Below, in pieces: positions 16,741-26,574 of a DNA stretch of 64,000 nucleotides (the first letter of the stretch is position 1; every line of letters starts with the position of its first letter). The stretch covers positions 68,159 to 132,158 of the forward strand of contig CAVCMG010000002.1 in the NCBI GenBank assembly GCA_963603285.1, given 5' to 3'. A program made the position numbers and the translations under genes. The stretch comes from UBA11957 sp963603285. GTDB taxonomy: Bacteria; Bacillota; Clostridia; Lachnospirales; Lachnospiraceae. The notes beneath the pieces were generated by a model, which did not search any database, was not told where the DNA came from, and saw only the letters and a list, made by a program, of their open reading frames with translations.

Positions 16741-18513
16741 CTACGCCTGCAGCGTCACATCATACTCTACAACTCTCTCAATCGAGGTGCTGGTAATTCC
16801 CTTTCCTTCATTCGGATGCTTTGACGAATACATCTGATCTCCGATGTACGCCACCAGTAATACAGCTGCGATCACAGCCAGCACTTTGACATTGACCTTG
16901 TGCAGCAGGTTATCCAGAAACGGTGCCAGCAGGTACACGATCGCCAGTCCTCCAAGGCCAAAGACCAGCAGACCTTCCGCACAGATACATCCATGCAGAT
17001 TCAGGAAGTATCCGGAATAATCCCACCATTTCTGTCCATTGTGCGTCATTTCCAGATTCCATGCTGTAAAATATTCTACACAACCACACAGGATAACGGC
17101 GGCAATAAATTCAGCTGCCGGTTTCTCCCTGAGGCTCTTTAATACAATGAGGATCAGAATACCGCCTGTACCATAGATCGGCAGCCACGGTCCGTGCAGG
17201 ACGCCACGATTGACAAATTCACCATCGGAAATCAGATGCAGGCTGACCTCCCAGATCCATCCGATCATGGAAAAGATAAAGAACATCAGGATCAGATGGA
17301 CTACCGTATAGCTCTTTGTCGGCAGCAGATTAGAAGTTGAGGTCACCTTATGCGCCGTCGGAGCCGGTGCCATGCGGCCCGGATATACTTCGCCTGTCAG
17401 GATTTCCTGACTCTGTTTCAGCTTATAGGAATCTGCTCTCTGTCTTTCGTAGGCCAGAATTTCATCCGACTGCACCAGAACAATACCAAACACTCTGGAC
17501 AGCATACCCAAGAAGCCTTTCGGTGCCGGTACTTTGCCGCCTGCCTGGCTGCCAACAAACTCCACAAGATCCGGATAGGCAGCGGCCACGTTTTCTCTGG
17601 CCGGTTTTTCAAACAGGAACGTATCACTTAATGCCTGCGCTCCCGGAATCTGTCCGTCCTTTGCCTGTTTTCTTACATAGGCATAAAATTCTCCGAAGAA
17701 AGCTGCCTTGTACGGGTTGGAATAAAAGATACCGGAGAGACCCAGCGTAATGATATTTAACAGCCCCCAGCCGATAAAACTCAGATCAGCCACAAAATAT
17801 TCCCACTTATGACCCTTCATCATCTTTCTGGACAGGGTAATGGCTTCATTGGCACCGAGTGTCGGATTCTCCGCCATAATGTACGGCACCATACTGTAGG
17901 AATACTGTTTAATGAAGCCACCAATAACAGTCAGCGACCACAGATACTGGTACACGGATTTCACAAACATTACCCATGCCATCCGCGGCCACTGTCTGGT
18001 CTGCACCGGATACAGGAAACGCTGTATCAACACCTTATCATAGGTACGGCATTCCAGAACAATACGCCGCATAATGATCAGATACGTTTCCTTGATAAAC
18101 AGCCAGACAAAGCAGTACACAGCCAGACCACCAAGGATCATCAGCACAAGATAGACACTGCCGGATCCCGTCATATTTCTAACAGCATCACCGGCTGCCA
18201 CGATAAAACTTCCCGACGAATAGGAATTTAGTACCATGGAAAGCACGCCTCTGGAACGGCCAAGATACGCATTTGTATCATGGCTCTGAAATATCCGCTT
18301 CAGAAGCCGCCACCGCTTCCTTTGCCGCATCCTCATCCTTCAGCATGTCCGTAAAAATTTCCTCTGCATTGGTCTGCGGCATCTGTGCATGAACAGCGGC
18401 AAAGGACATACCGTATTCAATCCCCAGGAATGACGCAAACAGACACAGCACCACCAGTATCCAGTAATGCTTTTCAGGCTGCTCTTAGCCGCCTTTTTCC
18501 ACTCTTTTCTCAT
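16741..18513 (-). pseudogene. DUF975/type IV ABC permease-like membrane protein, two frameshifts
   Basis: The original reading starts at ATG 18513 (MRKEWKKAAKSSLK, with AGGAG upstream). It shifts near 18471-18474, where a run of four As would need five to give SLKKHYWILVVLCLFASFLG. It continues through MSFAAVHAQMPQTNAEEIF to DAAKEAVAASEADISE and shifts again near 18280-18290 into SHDTNAYLGRSRGVLSMVL. The rest is intact: a DUF975 membrane region up to about 17700, a linker, then CmpB-like helices (FIFSMIGWIWEVSLHL, GVLHGPWLPIYGTGG). Either the gene is decayed or the assembly has two single-base errors, the first in a homopolymer. A translatable frame from 18336 gives 531 residues. Confidence 0.8.
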
Positions 18514-18730
18514 TCGTTTTTCTCCTGTTTCCCCCAAATTTGTACATATACTATACTATTTTTATTATAAAGGTATCTCCTGTTCCTGTACAATATAAAC
18601 TTACCATTTCCCCACATTTTTTCTCAAATCATAGAATCTTTATGTATATTTTCATGTACAAATCTGTTACAGGCAACACTAAAAAAGACTTCCACCGATT
18701 AGAAACGTGCGCCGCCGGGTGCACAGGCAA

Positions 18731-18768
18731 AAAAACAGACATTCTATCCTTACAATAAAATGTCTGTT
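18731..18768 (-). terminator. Terminator of the lysC-rseP gene run
   Basis: Arms AACAGACATT (18734-18743) and AATGTCTGTT (18759-18768), followed on the minus strand by a run of Ts. It lies just past the rseP stop. Confidence 0.9.
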
Positions 18769-18791
18769 CTATATCTCTGTTTATTTTTCTC

Positions 18792-20078
18792 TTAAAACAG
18801 CTTCATCACATCATGCACACTGACATACAAAATCAGCAGCATCAGCAGTGCAAAGCCCGTAAAGTGGATCCGGCCTTCGATCTCCCGGTTGATTGGTTTC
18901 TTGCGGATGGCCTCGATGACTAGGAATACGAGACGGCCGCCGTCCAGTGCTGGGATCGGCAGGAGGTTCATGACGCCAAGGTTGGCGGACAGCAGGATCA
19001 TCATATTCAGCATCGTAGCCACTGTTGCTGCCAGGCCGTAGGAACGGCTCTCTTTATAGGAGGTATCGATCGTTGTCACGATACCGACCGGGCCGGACAG
19101 TTCATTGACGGACACCTGACCGGTCACGAGCATTTTCAGGCTCAGGATCGTCGTCTTGATCCAGTATTTCATCTCCATAAAGCCGTATTTCAGGGTAGCC
19201 AGCACACCGCCCTTTTCGTAAGCACCATTGTAGCTGAAACCGGGCTCCGCATACGTTGTTTCTGTCGGCATAACCTTTACCGTTTTGACCTTGCTGCCGC
19301 GGACATAGCTGATCTCCATCTCGGAGCCATCCAGCGGATGGGCTTCCATATACGCCTGCAGCTCGGCACCGGTATTGATCACCGTACCGTTGATCTCACA
19401 GATCACATCCCCGGCCTGCAATCCGGCTGCATACATTGCCCCGTTCAAGGTTACAGAACCGATCTGTGCCTCATTTTCATCCTGATAATAGGTAAAGCCC
19501 AGCATATAGCGCACCTGACTGTCCGGTATATAATGGATCGTCAGCTTTTCGCCGTCACGCTTTACTTTAAGATCGACGCCCTTCGCATCTACGCCTTCGA
19601 TGGACAGATAGGTATACAGATCATTGGTGATGGATGTACCATATCCGTTAAAGGAAGTGATCAGATCCCCCTCCTTCAGTCCGGCTTTTTCCGCTGCGGA
19701 TCCTGCCGTTACCTCCGTAACAGTCGGCAGACTGTATCCGGTCATACCCACAACGACAACGGAGATCACAAAGGCCAGAATAAAGTTAAACAGCGGGCCC
19801 GCTGCCACCGTAGCGATACGTCCCCAGATCGGGGCGTTGTTAAAGGAACCCGGCCCTTCGTTGTCCTCGTCCTCGCCCTCCATCATACAGGAACCGCCCA
19901 ACGGCAGTAATTTCAGGCTGTAGACCGTGCCGCCCTTTGTGAAGCTGAAAAGCTTCGGTCCCATACCTAAGGAAAATTCCAGTACCGTGATCCCGCTCAG
20001 CTTTGCAAACAGGAAATGACCAAATTCATGGAACAGAACCAGTACGCTGAAAATGATAATTGCTAAAATAATGCTCAA
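18792..20078 (-). CDS. rseP: RIP-family site-2 zinc metalloprotease
   Basis: A 428-residue intramembrane protease. The zinc motif HEFGH lies near residue 17 in the first membrane helix, and the second metal motif PALDGGRL in a late helix (about residue 380). Two PDZ-like stretches occupy residues 125-290 (GSAAEKAGLKEGDLITSFNG and YAAGLQAGDVICEINGTVI). The start is TTG at 20078 with AGGAGG upstream; no ATG gives the conserved first helix. It closes the pyrH-frr-uppS-cdsA-dxr-rseP cluster, 21 bases after dxr, and is followed by a strong terminator. It probably cleaves anti-sigma factors or remnant signal peptides. Confidence 0.95.
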   Translation of the reverse strand: MSIILAIIIFSVLVLFHEFGHFLFAKLSGITVLEFSLGMGPKLFSFTKGGTVYSLKLLPLGGSCMMEGEDEDNEGPGSFNNAPIWGRIATVAAGPLFNFILAFVISVVVVGMTGYSLPTVTEVTAGSAAEKAGLKEGDLITSFNGYGTSITNDLYTYLSIEGVDAKGVDLKVKRDGEKLTIHYIPDSQVRYMLGFTYYQDENEAQIGSVTLNGAMYAAGLQAGDVICEINGTVINTGAELQAYMEAHPLDGSEMEISYVRGSKVKTVKVMPTETTYAEPGFSYNGAYEKGGVLATLKYGFMEMKYWIKTTILSLKMLVTGQVSVNELSGPVGIVTTIDTSYKESRSYGLAATVATMLNMMILLSANLGVMNLLPIPALDGGRLVFLVIEAIRKKPINREIEGRIHFTGFALLMLLILYVSVHDVMKLF

Positions 20079-20099
20079 ACTTAAAATGCCTCCTGCTGT

Positions 20100-21251
20100 T
20101 TAATGACGCTCAATCCATGCGTCTACAAAATCTTCCGCTTCCTTCTCCGTCGCAAGGATCTGCTCCAGATCCGGATGATCGATCACCGTATGTGCCGCCA
20201 TCGCCTCTTCGATCAGTGTGTAAATATCCAGAAAACGGATCTTCTCATCCAGAAAAGCCGCCACAGCCCGCTCATTTGCCGCATTAAAGACTGTCGGCAT
20301 CGAACCGCCCTTTCGCGAAGCCTCCATTGCCAGCGGCAGTCCCTTAAACGTCTCCATATCCGGCACTTCAAAGGTAATCTCCGTCAGCGTCTTAAAGTCC
20401 AGACGCGCACCCGGCAGATACCGCCTTTCCGGATAATACAGGGCATACTGGATCGGCAGCTTCATATCCGGCGTACCCAGCTGGGCGATTACAGTGCCGT
20501 CCATAAATTCCACCATTGAATGGATAATGCTCTTTGGCTGCACCACAACATCGATATGATCCAGATCCATGCCGAACAGCCATTTTGCCTCCATCACCTC
20601 AAGACCCTTATTGACCAGCGTGGCGGAATCGATCGTAATCTTCCGGCCCATCGCCCAGTTCGGATGCTTTAAGGCGTCCTGTACCGTTACCTTTTCCAGA
20701 TCCGCTGTCTTTTTTCCCCTGAACGGGCCGCCGGAGGCTGTGATCAAAAGGCGGCTCACCTGCGCCCGGTTCTCACCGTGCAACACCTGGAAAATGGCAC
20801 TGTGCTCACTGTCCACCGGGAGGATCTGTACATGATATTCCTCAGCCAGCGGCATGATGATGTGTCCTGCGGTAACCAGCGTCTCTTTATTGGCCAGGGC
20901 GATATCCTTCCCTGCCTGAATCGCTGCCACCGTCGGACGGATACCGATCATACCCACGATCGCCGTCACAAGGATCTCGCTCTCCTCCATCCGGGCCAGC
21001 TCCAGTAAGCCGTCCATGCCGAAGCTTACCTTTACCGGAAGATCCGCAATCCTTGTTTTCAGATCTGTGGCCAGCTTCTCATTTCCCATAACCGCCAGCT
21101 TCGGCTGAAATTCCCGGATCTGCTTTTCCAGAAGATCAATATTGCTGCCGGCACTTAAGCCAACAACCTCGATATCTTTATTTTCTCTCACTACATCCAG
21201 AGTCTGTGTACCGATCGAGCCGGTAGAACCCATAATAGCTATTTTTCTCAT
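20100..21251 (-). CDS. dxr: 1-deoxy-D-xylulose 5-phosphate reductoisomerase
   Basis: A 383-residue NADPH enzyme, the committed step of the MEP isoprenoid pathway. It begins MRKIAIMGSTGSIGTQTLDV (nucleotide fold), carries the metal/substrate motif PVDSEHSAIFQ, the flexible-loop region ITASGGPFRGK, and MGRKITIDSATLVNKGLEVM. I chose ATG 21251 because GGAGAG lies just upstream; the longer frame from 21263 places that site inside the gene. It follows cdsA by 165 bases containing a hairpin and precedes rseP by 21 bases. Confidence 0.96.
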   Translation of the reverse strand: MRKIAIMGSTGSIGTQTLDVVRENKDIEVVGLSAGSNIDLLEKQIREFQPKLAVMGNEKLATDLKTRIADLPVKVSFGMDGLLELARMEESEILVTAIVGMIGIRPTVAAIQAGKDIALANKETLVTAGHIIMPLAEEYHVQILPVDSEHSAIFQVLHGENRAQVSRLLITASGGPFRGKKTADLEKVTVQDALKHPNWAMGRKITIDSATLVNKGLEVMEAKWLFGMDLDHIDVVVQPKSIIHSMVEFMDGTVIAQLGTPDMKLPIQYALYYPERRYLPGARLDFKTLTEITFEVPDMETFKGLPLAMEASRKGGSMPTVFNAANERAVAAFLDEKIRFLDIYTLIEEAMAAHTVIDHPDLEQILATEKEAEDFVDAWIERH

Positions 21252-21341
21252 GTTTCTCTCCATTCATTCAAGGCATAGCAAAATGACAGCGGCCACACGA
21301 AAAACTTATGTTTCGCCAGGCCCTTTTCATCCTGTGCACAA

Positions 21342-21372
21342 ACAGGATAGCCTTAAAATAAGACTATCCTGT
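21342..21372. other. Intercistronic hairpin between cdsA and dxr
   Basis: Arms ACAGGATAG (21342-21350) and CTATCCTGT (21364-21372) with a 13-nt A/T-rich loop. On the minus strand only three Ts follow, so read-through into dxr is likely. It may be a weak attenuator or an mRNA end-protector. Confidence 0.6.
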
Positions 21373-21416
21373 GTATAAATTCTAAAAAAACTATAAGTAT
21401 TTTCTTTTTTTGCCTG

Positions 21417-22199
21417 TTACAGTACCACACACAGGAAATAAATGATCGGCGCTGTAAAGATCACACTGTCAAACCGGTCCAGAATACCGCCATGGCCCGG
21501 GATCAGCGTGCCATAATCCTTGATGCCCTGATTTCTCTTGATCGCGGAAGCCGCCAGATCACCCACCATGGAGATCAGACCGCCGACCGCACAGATCAGT
21601 GCATATTCCCAGATCACGCCGCCGGTCGCTGCTGCATAAATACCACCCAGAAGCGCTGCACCGACAACACCGCCGATAGCACCCTCTACGGATTTTTTCG
21701 GACTTAAGACCGGCGTCATCTTATGCTTTCCGATCAGCTTACCCACACAGTATGCACAGGTATCGCAGCCCCAGGAAGCAAAGAAGATCAGCCATACATG
21801 GAAAGCGCCGCCATCCAGCTGTCTCGTCTGGAAAATAAAGGACAGCATCACACCCACATACAGGATGCCAAACATCGCTGCCATGATCTGTTCCGCATGG
21901 AACTTCGGGTAGGTAAATACATACACAAACATAATCAGTACCAGAGCGCCCAGAAGCTCCATCAGCTGAAACTCCGGTGCAAACCACAGACACAGATAAT
22001 ACCCGATAATTCCCAGATATCCGGCCATTTCGAGCACGGTGAAATGATCCTCTCGCACCTTCATCACCCGGTACAGCTCCTGCATACCGATCAAAGATAC
22101 GGCCAGAAGCGTCATAAACAGAATGATACCGCCGGAACAGATCGTCAGAAGCGCAATCAGCACCAACACGATACCACTGATCAGTCTCGTTTTAAACAT
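21417..22199 (-). CDS. cdsA: Phosphatidate cytidylyltransferase
   Basis: A 260-residue membrane enzyme making CDP-diacylglycerol from phosphatidate and CTP. It has about seven membrane helices and the family signature near the C-terminus (MVGDLAASAIKRNQGIKDYG, then LIPGHGGILDRFDS) with its metal-binding Asp residues. The start lies one base after the uppS stop, so the two are translationally coupled. Confidence 0.96.
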   Translation of the reverse strand: MFKTRLISGIVLVLIALLTICSGGIILFMTLLAVSLIGMQELYRVMKVREDHFTVLEMAGYLGIIGYYLCLWFAPEFQLMELLGALVLIMFVYVFTYPKFHAEQIMAAMFGILYVGVMLSFIFQTRQLDGGAFHVWLIFFASWGCDTCAYCVGKLIGKHKMTPVLSPKKSVEGAIGGVVGAALLGGIYAAATGGVIWEYALICAVGGLISMVGDLAASAIKRNQGIKDYGTLIPGHGGILDRFDSVIFTAPIIYFLCVVL

Positions 22200-22200
22200 A

Positions 22201-22917
22201 TTACTTCACCCCGCCATATCTTCTGTCTCTGTGATTGTACTGACGGATCGCATCCATCAGCTCCTCCCTGTGGAAATCCGGCCACGCTACGTCCGTAAAT
22301 ACAAACTCCGTGTACGCCAGCTGCCACAGCAGATAATTGGAAAGCCGCTGCTCTCCGCTCGTACGGATCAGAAGATCCGGATCCGGCAGTCCCGCCGTGT
22401 CCAGATACGAAGCGATCATATCCTCCGAAATCTCGCCCGTGATCTTACCCGCACGCACATCATCCGCAATCTTATTCACAGCTCTCTTAATCTCATCCCG
22501 GCTGCCATAATTTAATGCAATCTGGAAGAAATGCTCATCATACTGCGCCGAATACTCCTGCACCTCGCGGATACTCTCCTGAATATCCTCATCAAACGCC
22601 GAAGGATCCCCCAGCACCGTGATCCGCATATGGTTCTTGTCCGCCATCTTCTTACACTTCTTCAGATACTGGCGGAACAGCTTCATCAACCCGTTGATCT
22701 CCTCCTGGGATCTCTTCCAGTTCTCCGTAGAAAACGCGTACACCGTCAGATACTTGATCCCCACCTCAATGGCCACATCACTGATCTTCTCCAGATTGTC
22801 ACATCCCTTCACATGCCCATACGACCGCGGCATCCCCTTAGCTCTGGCCCACCGACCATTCCCATCCAGAATGATCGCCACATGCTCCGGAATCTTCAGA
22901 TCTTTATCCTCTATCAT
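22201..22917 (-). CDS. uppS: Undecaprenyl diphosphate synthase
   Basis: A 238-residue cis-prenyltransferase that makes the C55 lipid carrier for wall synthesis. The motif HVAIILDGNGRWA with the catalytic Asp lies near residue 18, then RSYGHVKGCDNL, YLTVYAFSTENWKRS and, near the end, the DLLIRTSGEQRLSNYLLWQ and Glu-rich region. Length is normal. Its ribosome site (GGAG) begins within 20 bases of the end of a 150-base foldback that separates it from frr, so foldback formation could affect its translation. Confidence 0.97.
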   Translation of the reverse strand: MIEDKDLKIPEHVAIILDGNGRWARAKGMPRSYGHVKGCDNLEKISDVAIEVGIKYLTVYAFSTENWKRSQEEINGLMKLFRQYLKKCKKMADKNHMRITVLGDPSAFDEDIQESIREVQEYSAQYDEHFFQIALNYGSRDEIKRAVNKIADDVRAGKITGEISEDMIASYLDTAGLPDPDLLIRTSGEQRLSNYLLWQLAYTEFVFTDVAWPDFHREELMDAIRQYNHRDRRYGGVK

Positions 22918-22942
22918 TCTACTATCTCCACTTCATGAAACA

Positions 22943-23092
22943 GTCCAGCCGACTTTCCGGCAGACGCTCATCTGTCCATATGTATGCAAGCGACTTTCCC
23001 GAGCAAGAGTCCGAGACCCCAGGCTCGGACCGGCGCAGGCGGAGCGCGCAGACATACGGACAGATGAACGGCTGTCGGAAAGTCGGCTGGAC
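22943..23092. repeat. Foldback 2: 45-bp arms around a 60-nt conserved core
   Basis: Arm 22943-22987 pairs with arm 23048-23092 at about 40 of 45 positions. The 60-nt core 22988-23047 matches the core of foldback 3 at 51 of 60 positions and contains a perfect inner hairpin, GTCCGAG with CTCGGAC around an 8-nt loop. The arms show no similarity to those of foldback 3. The element fills the frr-uppS gap inside a co-directional gene run and has no T run, so it is not an ordinary terminator. Confidence 0.9.
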
Positions 23093-23109
23093 ATCACCTT
23101 CTCAAAGAC

Positions 23110-23664
23110 TTAAACCGTCATAATCTCCTTAGACTTAGCCTCAGTCATCTCATCCACTTCTTTGATATACTTGTCAGTCACCTTCTGCACCTGATCCTGC
23201 ATATCCTTGATCTCATCCTCAGATACATCATCCGTCTTACCCAGCTTCTTCAGCATATCATTCGCATCACGGCGGATATTACGGATCGCAACCTTGGCGG
23301 CCTCCGCTTTTTTCTTGATATCCTTAACCAGATCCTTACGACGCTCCTCAGTCAGCTCCGGGAATACCAGACGGATAGATTTGCCATCGTTGGTCGGATT
23401 GATACCCAGATCGGATGTCATAATAACCTTCTCGATCTCACGGATCATCTTGCTCTCCCACGGCTGGATCTGGATGATACGCGGCTCCGGTACGGAAACA
23501 TTGGCTACCTGCTGGATCGGAGACGGTGTTCCATAATAGTCTACCGTCAGTCTGTCCAGTACATGCGGATTGGCACGTCCTGCACGGATGGCGCCGAACT
23601 CAGATTCCAGATTGGCAATCGTCTTTCCCATCTTGGTCTCATATACTTTGATTTTCTCGTTCAT
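23110..23664 (-). CDS. frr: Ribosome recycling factor
   Basis: A 184-residue protein that splits post-termination ribosomes together with EF-G. Residue order matches throughout: ESEFGAIRAGRANPHVLDRL, VDYYGTPSPIQQVANVSVPE, PWESKMIREIEKVIMTSDLG and LTEERRKDLVKDIKKKAE. The start has AAGGAGG. It follows pyrH by 45 bases, the standard order. Downstream, a foldback replaces the usual short gap to uppS. Confidence 0.98.
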   Translation of the reverse strand: MNEKIKVYETKMGKTIANLESEFGAIRAGRANPHVLDRLTVDYYGTPSPIQQVANVSVPEPRIIQIQPWESKMIREIEKVIMTSDLGINPTNDGKSIRLVFPELTEERRKDLVKDIKKKAEAAKVAIRNIRRDANDMLKKLGKTDDVSEDEIKDMQDQVQKVTDKYIKEVDEMTEAKSKEIMTV

Positions 23665-23709
23665 TACATCGTCCTCCTTAAAATGGGCCTGTCAGTCCAC
23701 AGTCCTCTA

Positions 23710-24405
23710 TTATACGGTCACCTTTGTACCGTTGATATCACCTTTTGCTGCACGCACAATGCTGTTTTCCTCATTTAACAGGAATACGAGCATCGGCATC
23801 TTGTTTTCCATACACATGATGGAAGCAGACAGATCCATAGCGGCCAGTCTCTGGTCGATAACCTCCTGAATGGAGATCTCATCGTACTTCTTCGCCTGCG
23901 GATTTGTCTTCGGATCACTGTCGTAGATACCGTCGATGGCTTTGGCTAACAGAATCGTCTCAGCCTCGATCTCGATCGCACGCAGTACAGTTGCTGTATC
24001 GGTAGAAAAATACGGATGGCCTGTACCACCGGCAAAGAATACAACCTTTTTCTGCCCTAAGGCTGCCACTGCGGCATCCTTTGAGAACAGTGTTGTAAAC
24101 GCGCCGCAGGTAAACGGTGTCATAACCTCTGTCTGCATACCCACGGAACGAAAAATTTCGGACACATAGATACAATTCATGATCGTAGCCAGCATACCGA
24201 TCTGGTCAGCCTTCGGGCGGTCAATCGTCTCGCTGGTGCGTCCACGCCAGAAATTGCCGCCGCCGATCACGATACCGACCTCGATACCCTCATCGACCAG
24301 CTGTTTTACCTGCTTTGCAACGACAGTGACTGTCGGCTCGTCAAAGCCTGTGTGCTTTTCTCCGGCAAGTGCCTCGCCGCTTAACTTCAGTAATACTCTC
24401 TTCAT
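23710..24405 (-). CDS. pyrH: UMP kinase
   Basis: A 231-residue amino-acid-kinase-fold enzyme phosphorylating UMP to UDP. Motifs: VLLKLSGEALAG at the N-terminus, VGIVIGGGNFWRGR, RPKADQIGMLATIMNC, FFAGGTGHPYFSTDTATVLR and LAKAIDGIYDSDP. Length is normal. It lies 19 bases after lysC and 45 before frr. In many Firmicutes tsf precedes pyrH; here lysC does. Confidence 0.97.
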   Translation of the reverse strand: MKRVLLKLSGEALAGEKHTGFDEPTVTVVAKQVKQLVDEGIEVGIVIGGGNFWRGRTSETIDRPKADQIGMLATIMNCIYVSEIFRSVGMQTEVMTPFTCGAFTTLFSKDAAVAALGQKKVVFFAGGTGHPYFSTDTATVLRAIEIEAETILLAKAIDGIYDSDPKTNPQAKKYDEISIQEVIDQRLAAMDLSASIMCMENKMPMLVFLLNEENSIVRAAKGDINGTKVTV

Positions 24406-24424
24406 ACGTTAAAATCCCCCTGCA

Positions 24425-25744
24425 TTATAATTTACATAATACAAAAATATTGTAGATCGCACGGATTGCGGTCTCAAAATCGTTATTTTCCACACCGATG
24501 ATAATATTTAACTCACTGGAGCCCTGATCGATCATCTTGACATTGACATGGGCATGTGCCAATGCGGAGAAGATACGGCCTGCTGTACCACGGGCGGACT
24601 TCATGCCACGACCCACAACAGCGATCAGCGCCAGATCAGCTTCCAGAGAAATATGATCCGGATGAACGGCCTTCTGGATACCGGTCAGCACCTTCTGCTC
24701 ATGCTCCTCAAACTCTGTCTCGTGTACCAGGATCGTCATCGTATCGATACCGGACGGCATATGCTCAAAGGAAATACCATTCTCCTCAAACACCTGCAGT
24801 ACCTTGCGGCCAAAGCCAACCTCGGCATTCATCATATCCTTTTCGATCGTTACAGAGGCAAAGCCCTTCTTACCGGCAATACCGGTGATGATATAGTCGG
24901 ACTTGGTACAGGTATCGCCAACGATCATCGTACCCTTGTCCTCCGGCGCATTGGTATTGCGGATATTGATCGGAATACCCTCGGAGCGGACCGGGAAGAT
25001 CGCATCCTCATGGAGTACGGAAGCACCCATGTAGGACAGCTCACGGAGCTCTCTGTAAGTGATCACCTCAATCGGCATCGGATTGTCCACGATACGCGGG
25101 TCAGTCACGAGACAGCCGGAAACGTCTGTCCAGTTCTCATACATATCCGCTTTTATCGCACGGGCTACCAGAGAGCCTGTGATATCAGAACCGCCACGGG
25201 AGAAGGTACGGACAACACCATTAGCATCAGCACCGTAAAATCCCGGGATTACGGCATATTCCTGCTTATCCAGCGCATCGGCCAAAAGACGATTGGTTGT
25301 CTCACTGTCGAGTGAACCGTCCTCAAAAAAGCGGATCACATCTGCCGCATCAATAAAAGCATAGCCCAGATAGGCAGCCATCACCATACCATTTAAAAAC
25401 TCACCACGGGAAGCAGCATACTGGATACCTGCCTTTGCCTTAAAATCCTTCTCGATCTTTGCAAAAGCATCTGCCAGAGACAGATTCAGCTTTAAGCCGT
25501 CGATGATCTCCTGATATCTGGCACTGATCTGAGCCAGTTCTTCTGTGAAATCCTCGTCCTTTTCTGCCCTAGCATAGCAGCCATACAGCATATCGGTTAC
25601 CTTGATATCGGAAGAAAAGCGTTTGCCCGGGGCAGACGGCACAACATAACGTCTGCTGTCCTCCGCACGGATGATCTTTCCTACCTTTTCAAACTGTGCT
25701 GCACTGGCCAGCGAACTTCCGCCGAACTTTACAACCTTTTTCAT
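24425..25744 (-). CDS. lysC: Aspartate kinase
   Basis: A 439-residue monofunctional aspartokinase, the first step from aspartate to lysine, threonine and methionine. KFGGSSLASA opens the kinase domain; SRGEFLNGMVMAAYLG and RTFSRGGSDITGSLVARAI are substrate and nucleotide loops. Residues 300-439 contain paired ACT regulatory domains (FASVTIEKDMMNAEVGFGRK, LIAVVGRGMKSARGTAGRIF). The start at 25744 is set by GGGGAGG; a longer frame reaches 25831 without a site. The leader is under 150 bases and shows no lysine riboswitch. It sits directly before pyrH, an uncommon neighbour. Confidence 0.95.
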   Translation of the reverse strand: MKKVVKFGGSSLASAAQFEKVGKIIRAEDSRRYVVPSAPGKRFSSDIKVTDMLYGCYARAEKDEDFTEELAQISARYQEIIDGLKLNLSLADAFAKIEKDFKAKAGIQYAASRGEFLNGMVMAAYLGYAFIDAADVIRFFEDGSLDSETTNRLLADALDKQEYAVIPGFYGADANGVVRTFSRGGSDITGSLVARAIKADMYENWTDVSGCLVTDPRIVDNPMPIEVITYRELRELSYMGASVLHEDAIFPVRSEGIPINIRNTNAPEDKGTMIVGDTCTKSDYIITGIAGKKGFASVTIEKDMMNAEVGFGRKVLQVFEENGISFEHMPSGIDTMTILVHETEFEEHEQKVLTGIQKAVHPDHISLEADLALIAVVGRGMKSARGTAGRIFSALAHAHVNVKMIDQGSSELNIIIGVENNDFETAIRAIYNIFVLCKL

Positions 25745-25892
25745 AATATTCCTCCCCAGACGCAAAAGCAGCCTGTTTCCTTTGTATATAGAGATCTTAA
25801 AAATCCTATAAATTTTATCATTTAACTTCATGCTTGTAAAGTTCCGAAGCTAATTTCTATGGGAAAAAGGCTGTTTTATGAAAAATATTCGA

Positions 25893-26405
25893 TTAGATAA
25901 GCTGCGGATCATCCTCCGGGGAGCGGAGACTCTGCTTGATACTGGAAAGTACCGTCCGGTAGTCCTTGTTAGTTACGATAGCGATTTCTGAAAACAGGAC
26001 TTTCTGTGCGGTAAGAAGTGTTGCTTTATCACGACTGCCAAGAGGTTTTTCGAGATCCTTCTTCATCAGCATACGGGTCATACGCGCCATCTTGTATGGA
26101 TTCCCCTCCTTCATGATATCCAGCATCCATTCCTGCCGGGTGCTGATATCACTGATCCACTCCTGTTCATCATGCAGGATACTTTCAAATACCTGCTGCA
26201 TCTCTTCTCTGGAAAGTACGCTTCTGAGTCTTGCGCCCCTGTCCGAATCATGCCTGACCGGAACATATACGGTTGTCTTGCCGTCCGGCCAGGAGCTGAG
26301 CTGGTAATAGCTGACGCGCTCTCTGCCCTTTGGCATCTCTACAATGGATTTGACTTCACACACGCCCTCCATGGAATGTACCACATAGTCGCCTGCTTTT
26401 AACAT
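25893..26405 (-). CDS. CarD/CdnL-like transcriptional regulator
   Basis: A 170-residue protein. Residues 1-60 are the CarD/TRCF RNA-polymerase-interaction domain (LKAGDYVVHSMEGVCEVKSI). The remaining 110 residues form the helical DNA-binding region (MARMTRMLMKKDLEKPLGSR). CarD-type proteins bind RNA polymerase beta and stabilise open promoter complexes. It lies 148 bases upstream of lysC in the same direction. Start at 26405 with GAGGG upstream. Confidence 0.9.
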   Translation of the reverse strand: MLKAGDYVVHSMEGVCEVKSIVEMPKGRERVSYYQLSSWPDGKTTVYVPVRHDSDRGARLRSVLSREEMQQVFESILHDEQEWISDISTRQEWMLDIMKEGNPYKMARMTRMLMKKDLEKPLGSRDKATLLTAQKVLFSEIAIVTNKDYRTVLSSIKQSLRSPEDDPQLI

Positions 26406-26574
26406 TTGTTTTCCCTCTCTTTTTCAAACAACGCCAATAGAGTTTTCTAATTGTCAGATTTCATCACATCTATGCATAAATTATAGCTTAATTTCAAAAA
26501 ACTGTCAAATTCATTTTGATTTTCAAGTTAGCTTTATATCCATCAACTATTTAAGAGGGTTTCGTCAGGTTTCA

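Noticed and set aside
22943..23092. Simple intrinsic terminator after frr
   Set aside because: No T run on the minus strand, arms far longer than needed, and essential co-directional genes follow directly.
25745..25892. Lysine riboswitch before lysC
   Set aside because: The gap is under 150 bases and lacks the L-box junction sequences and a terminator.
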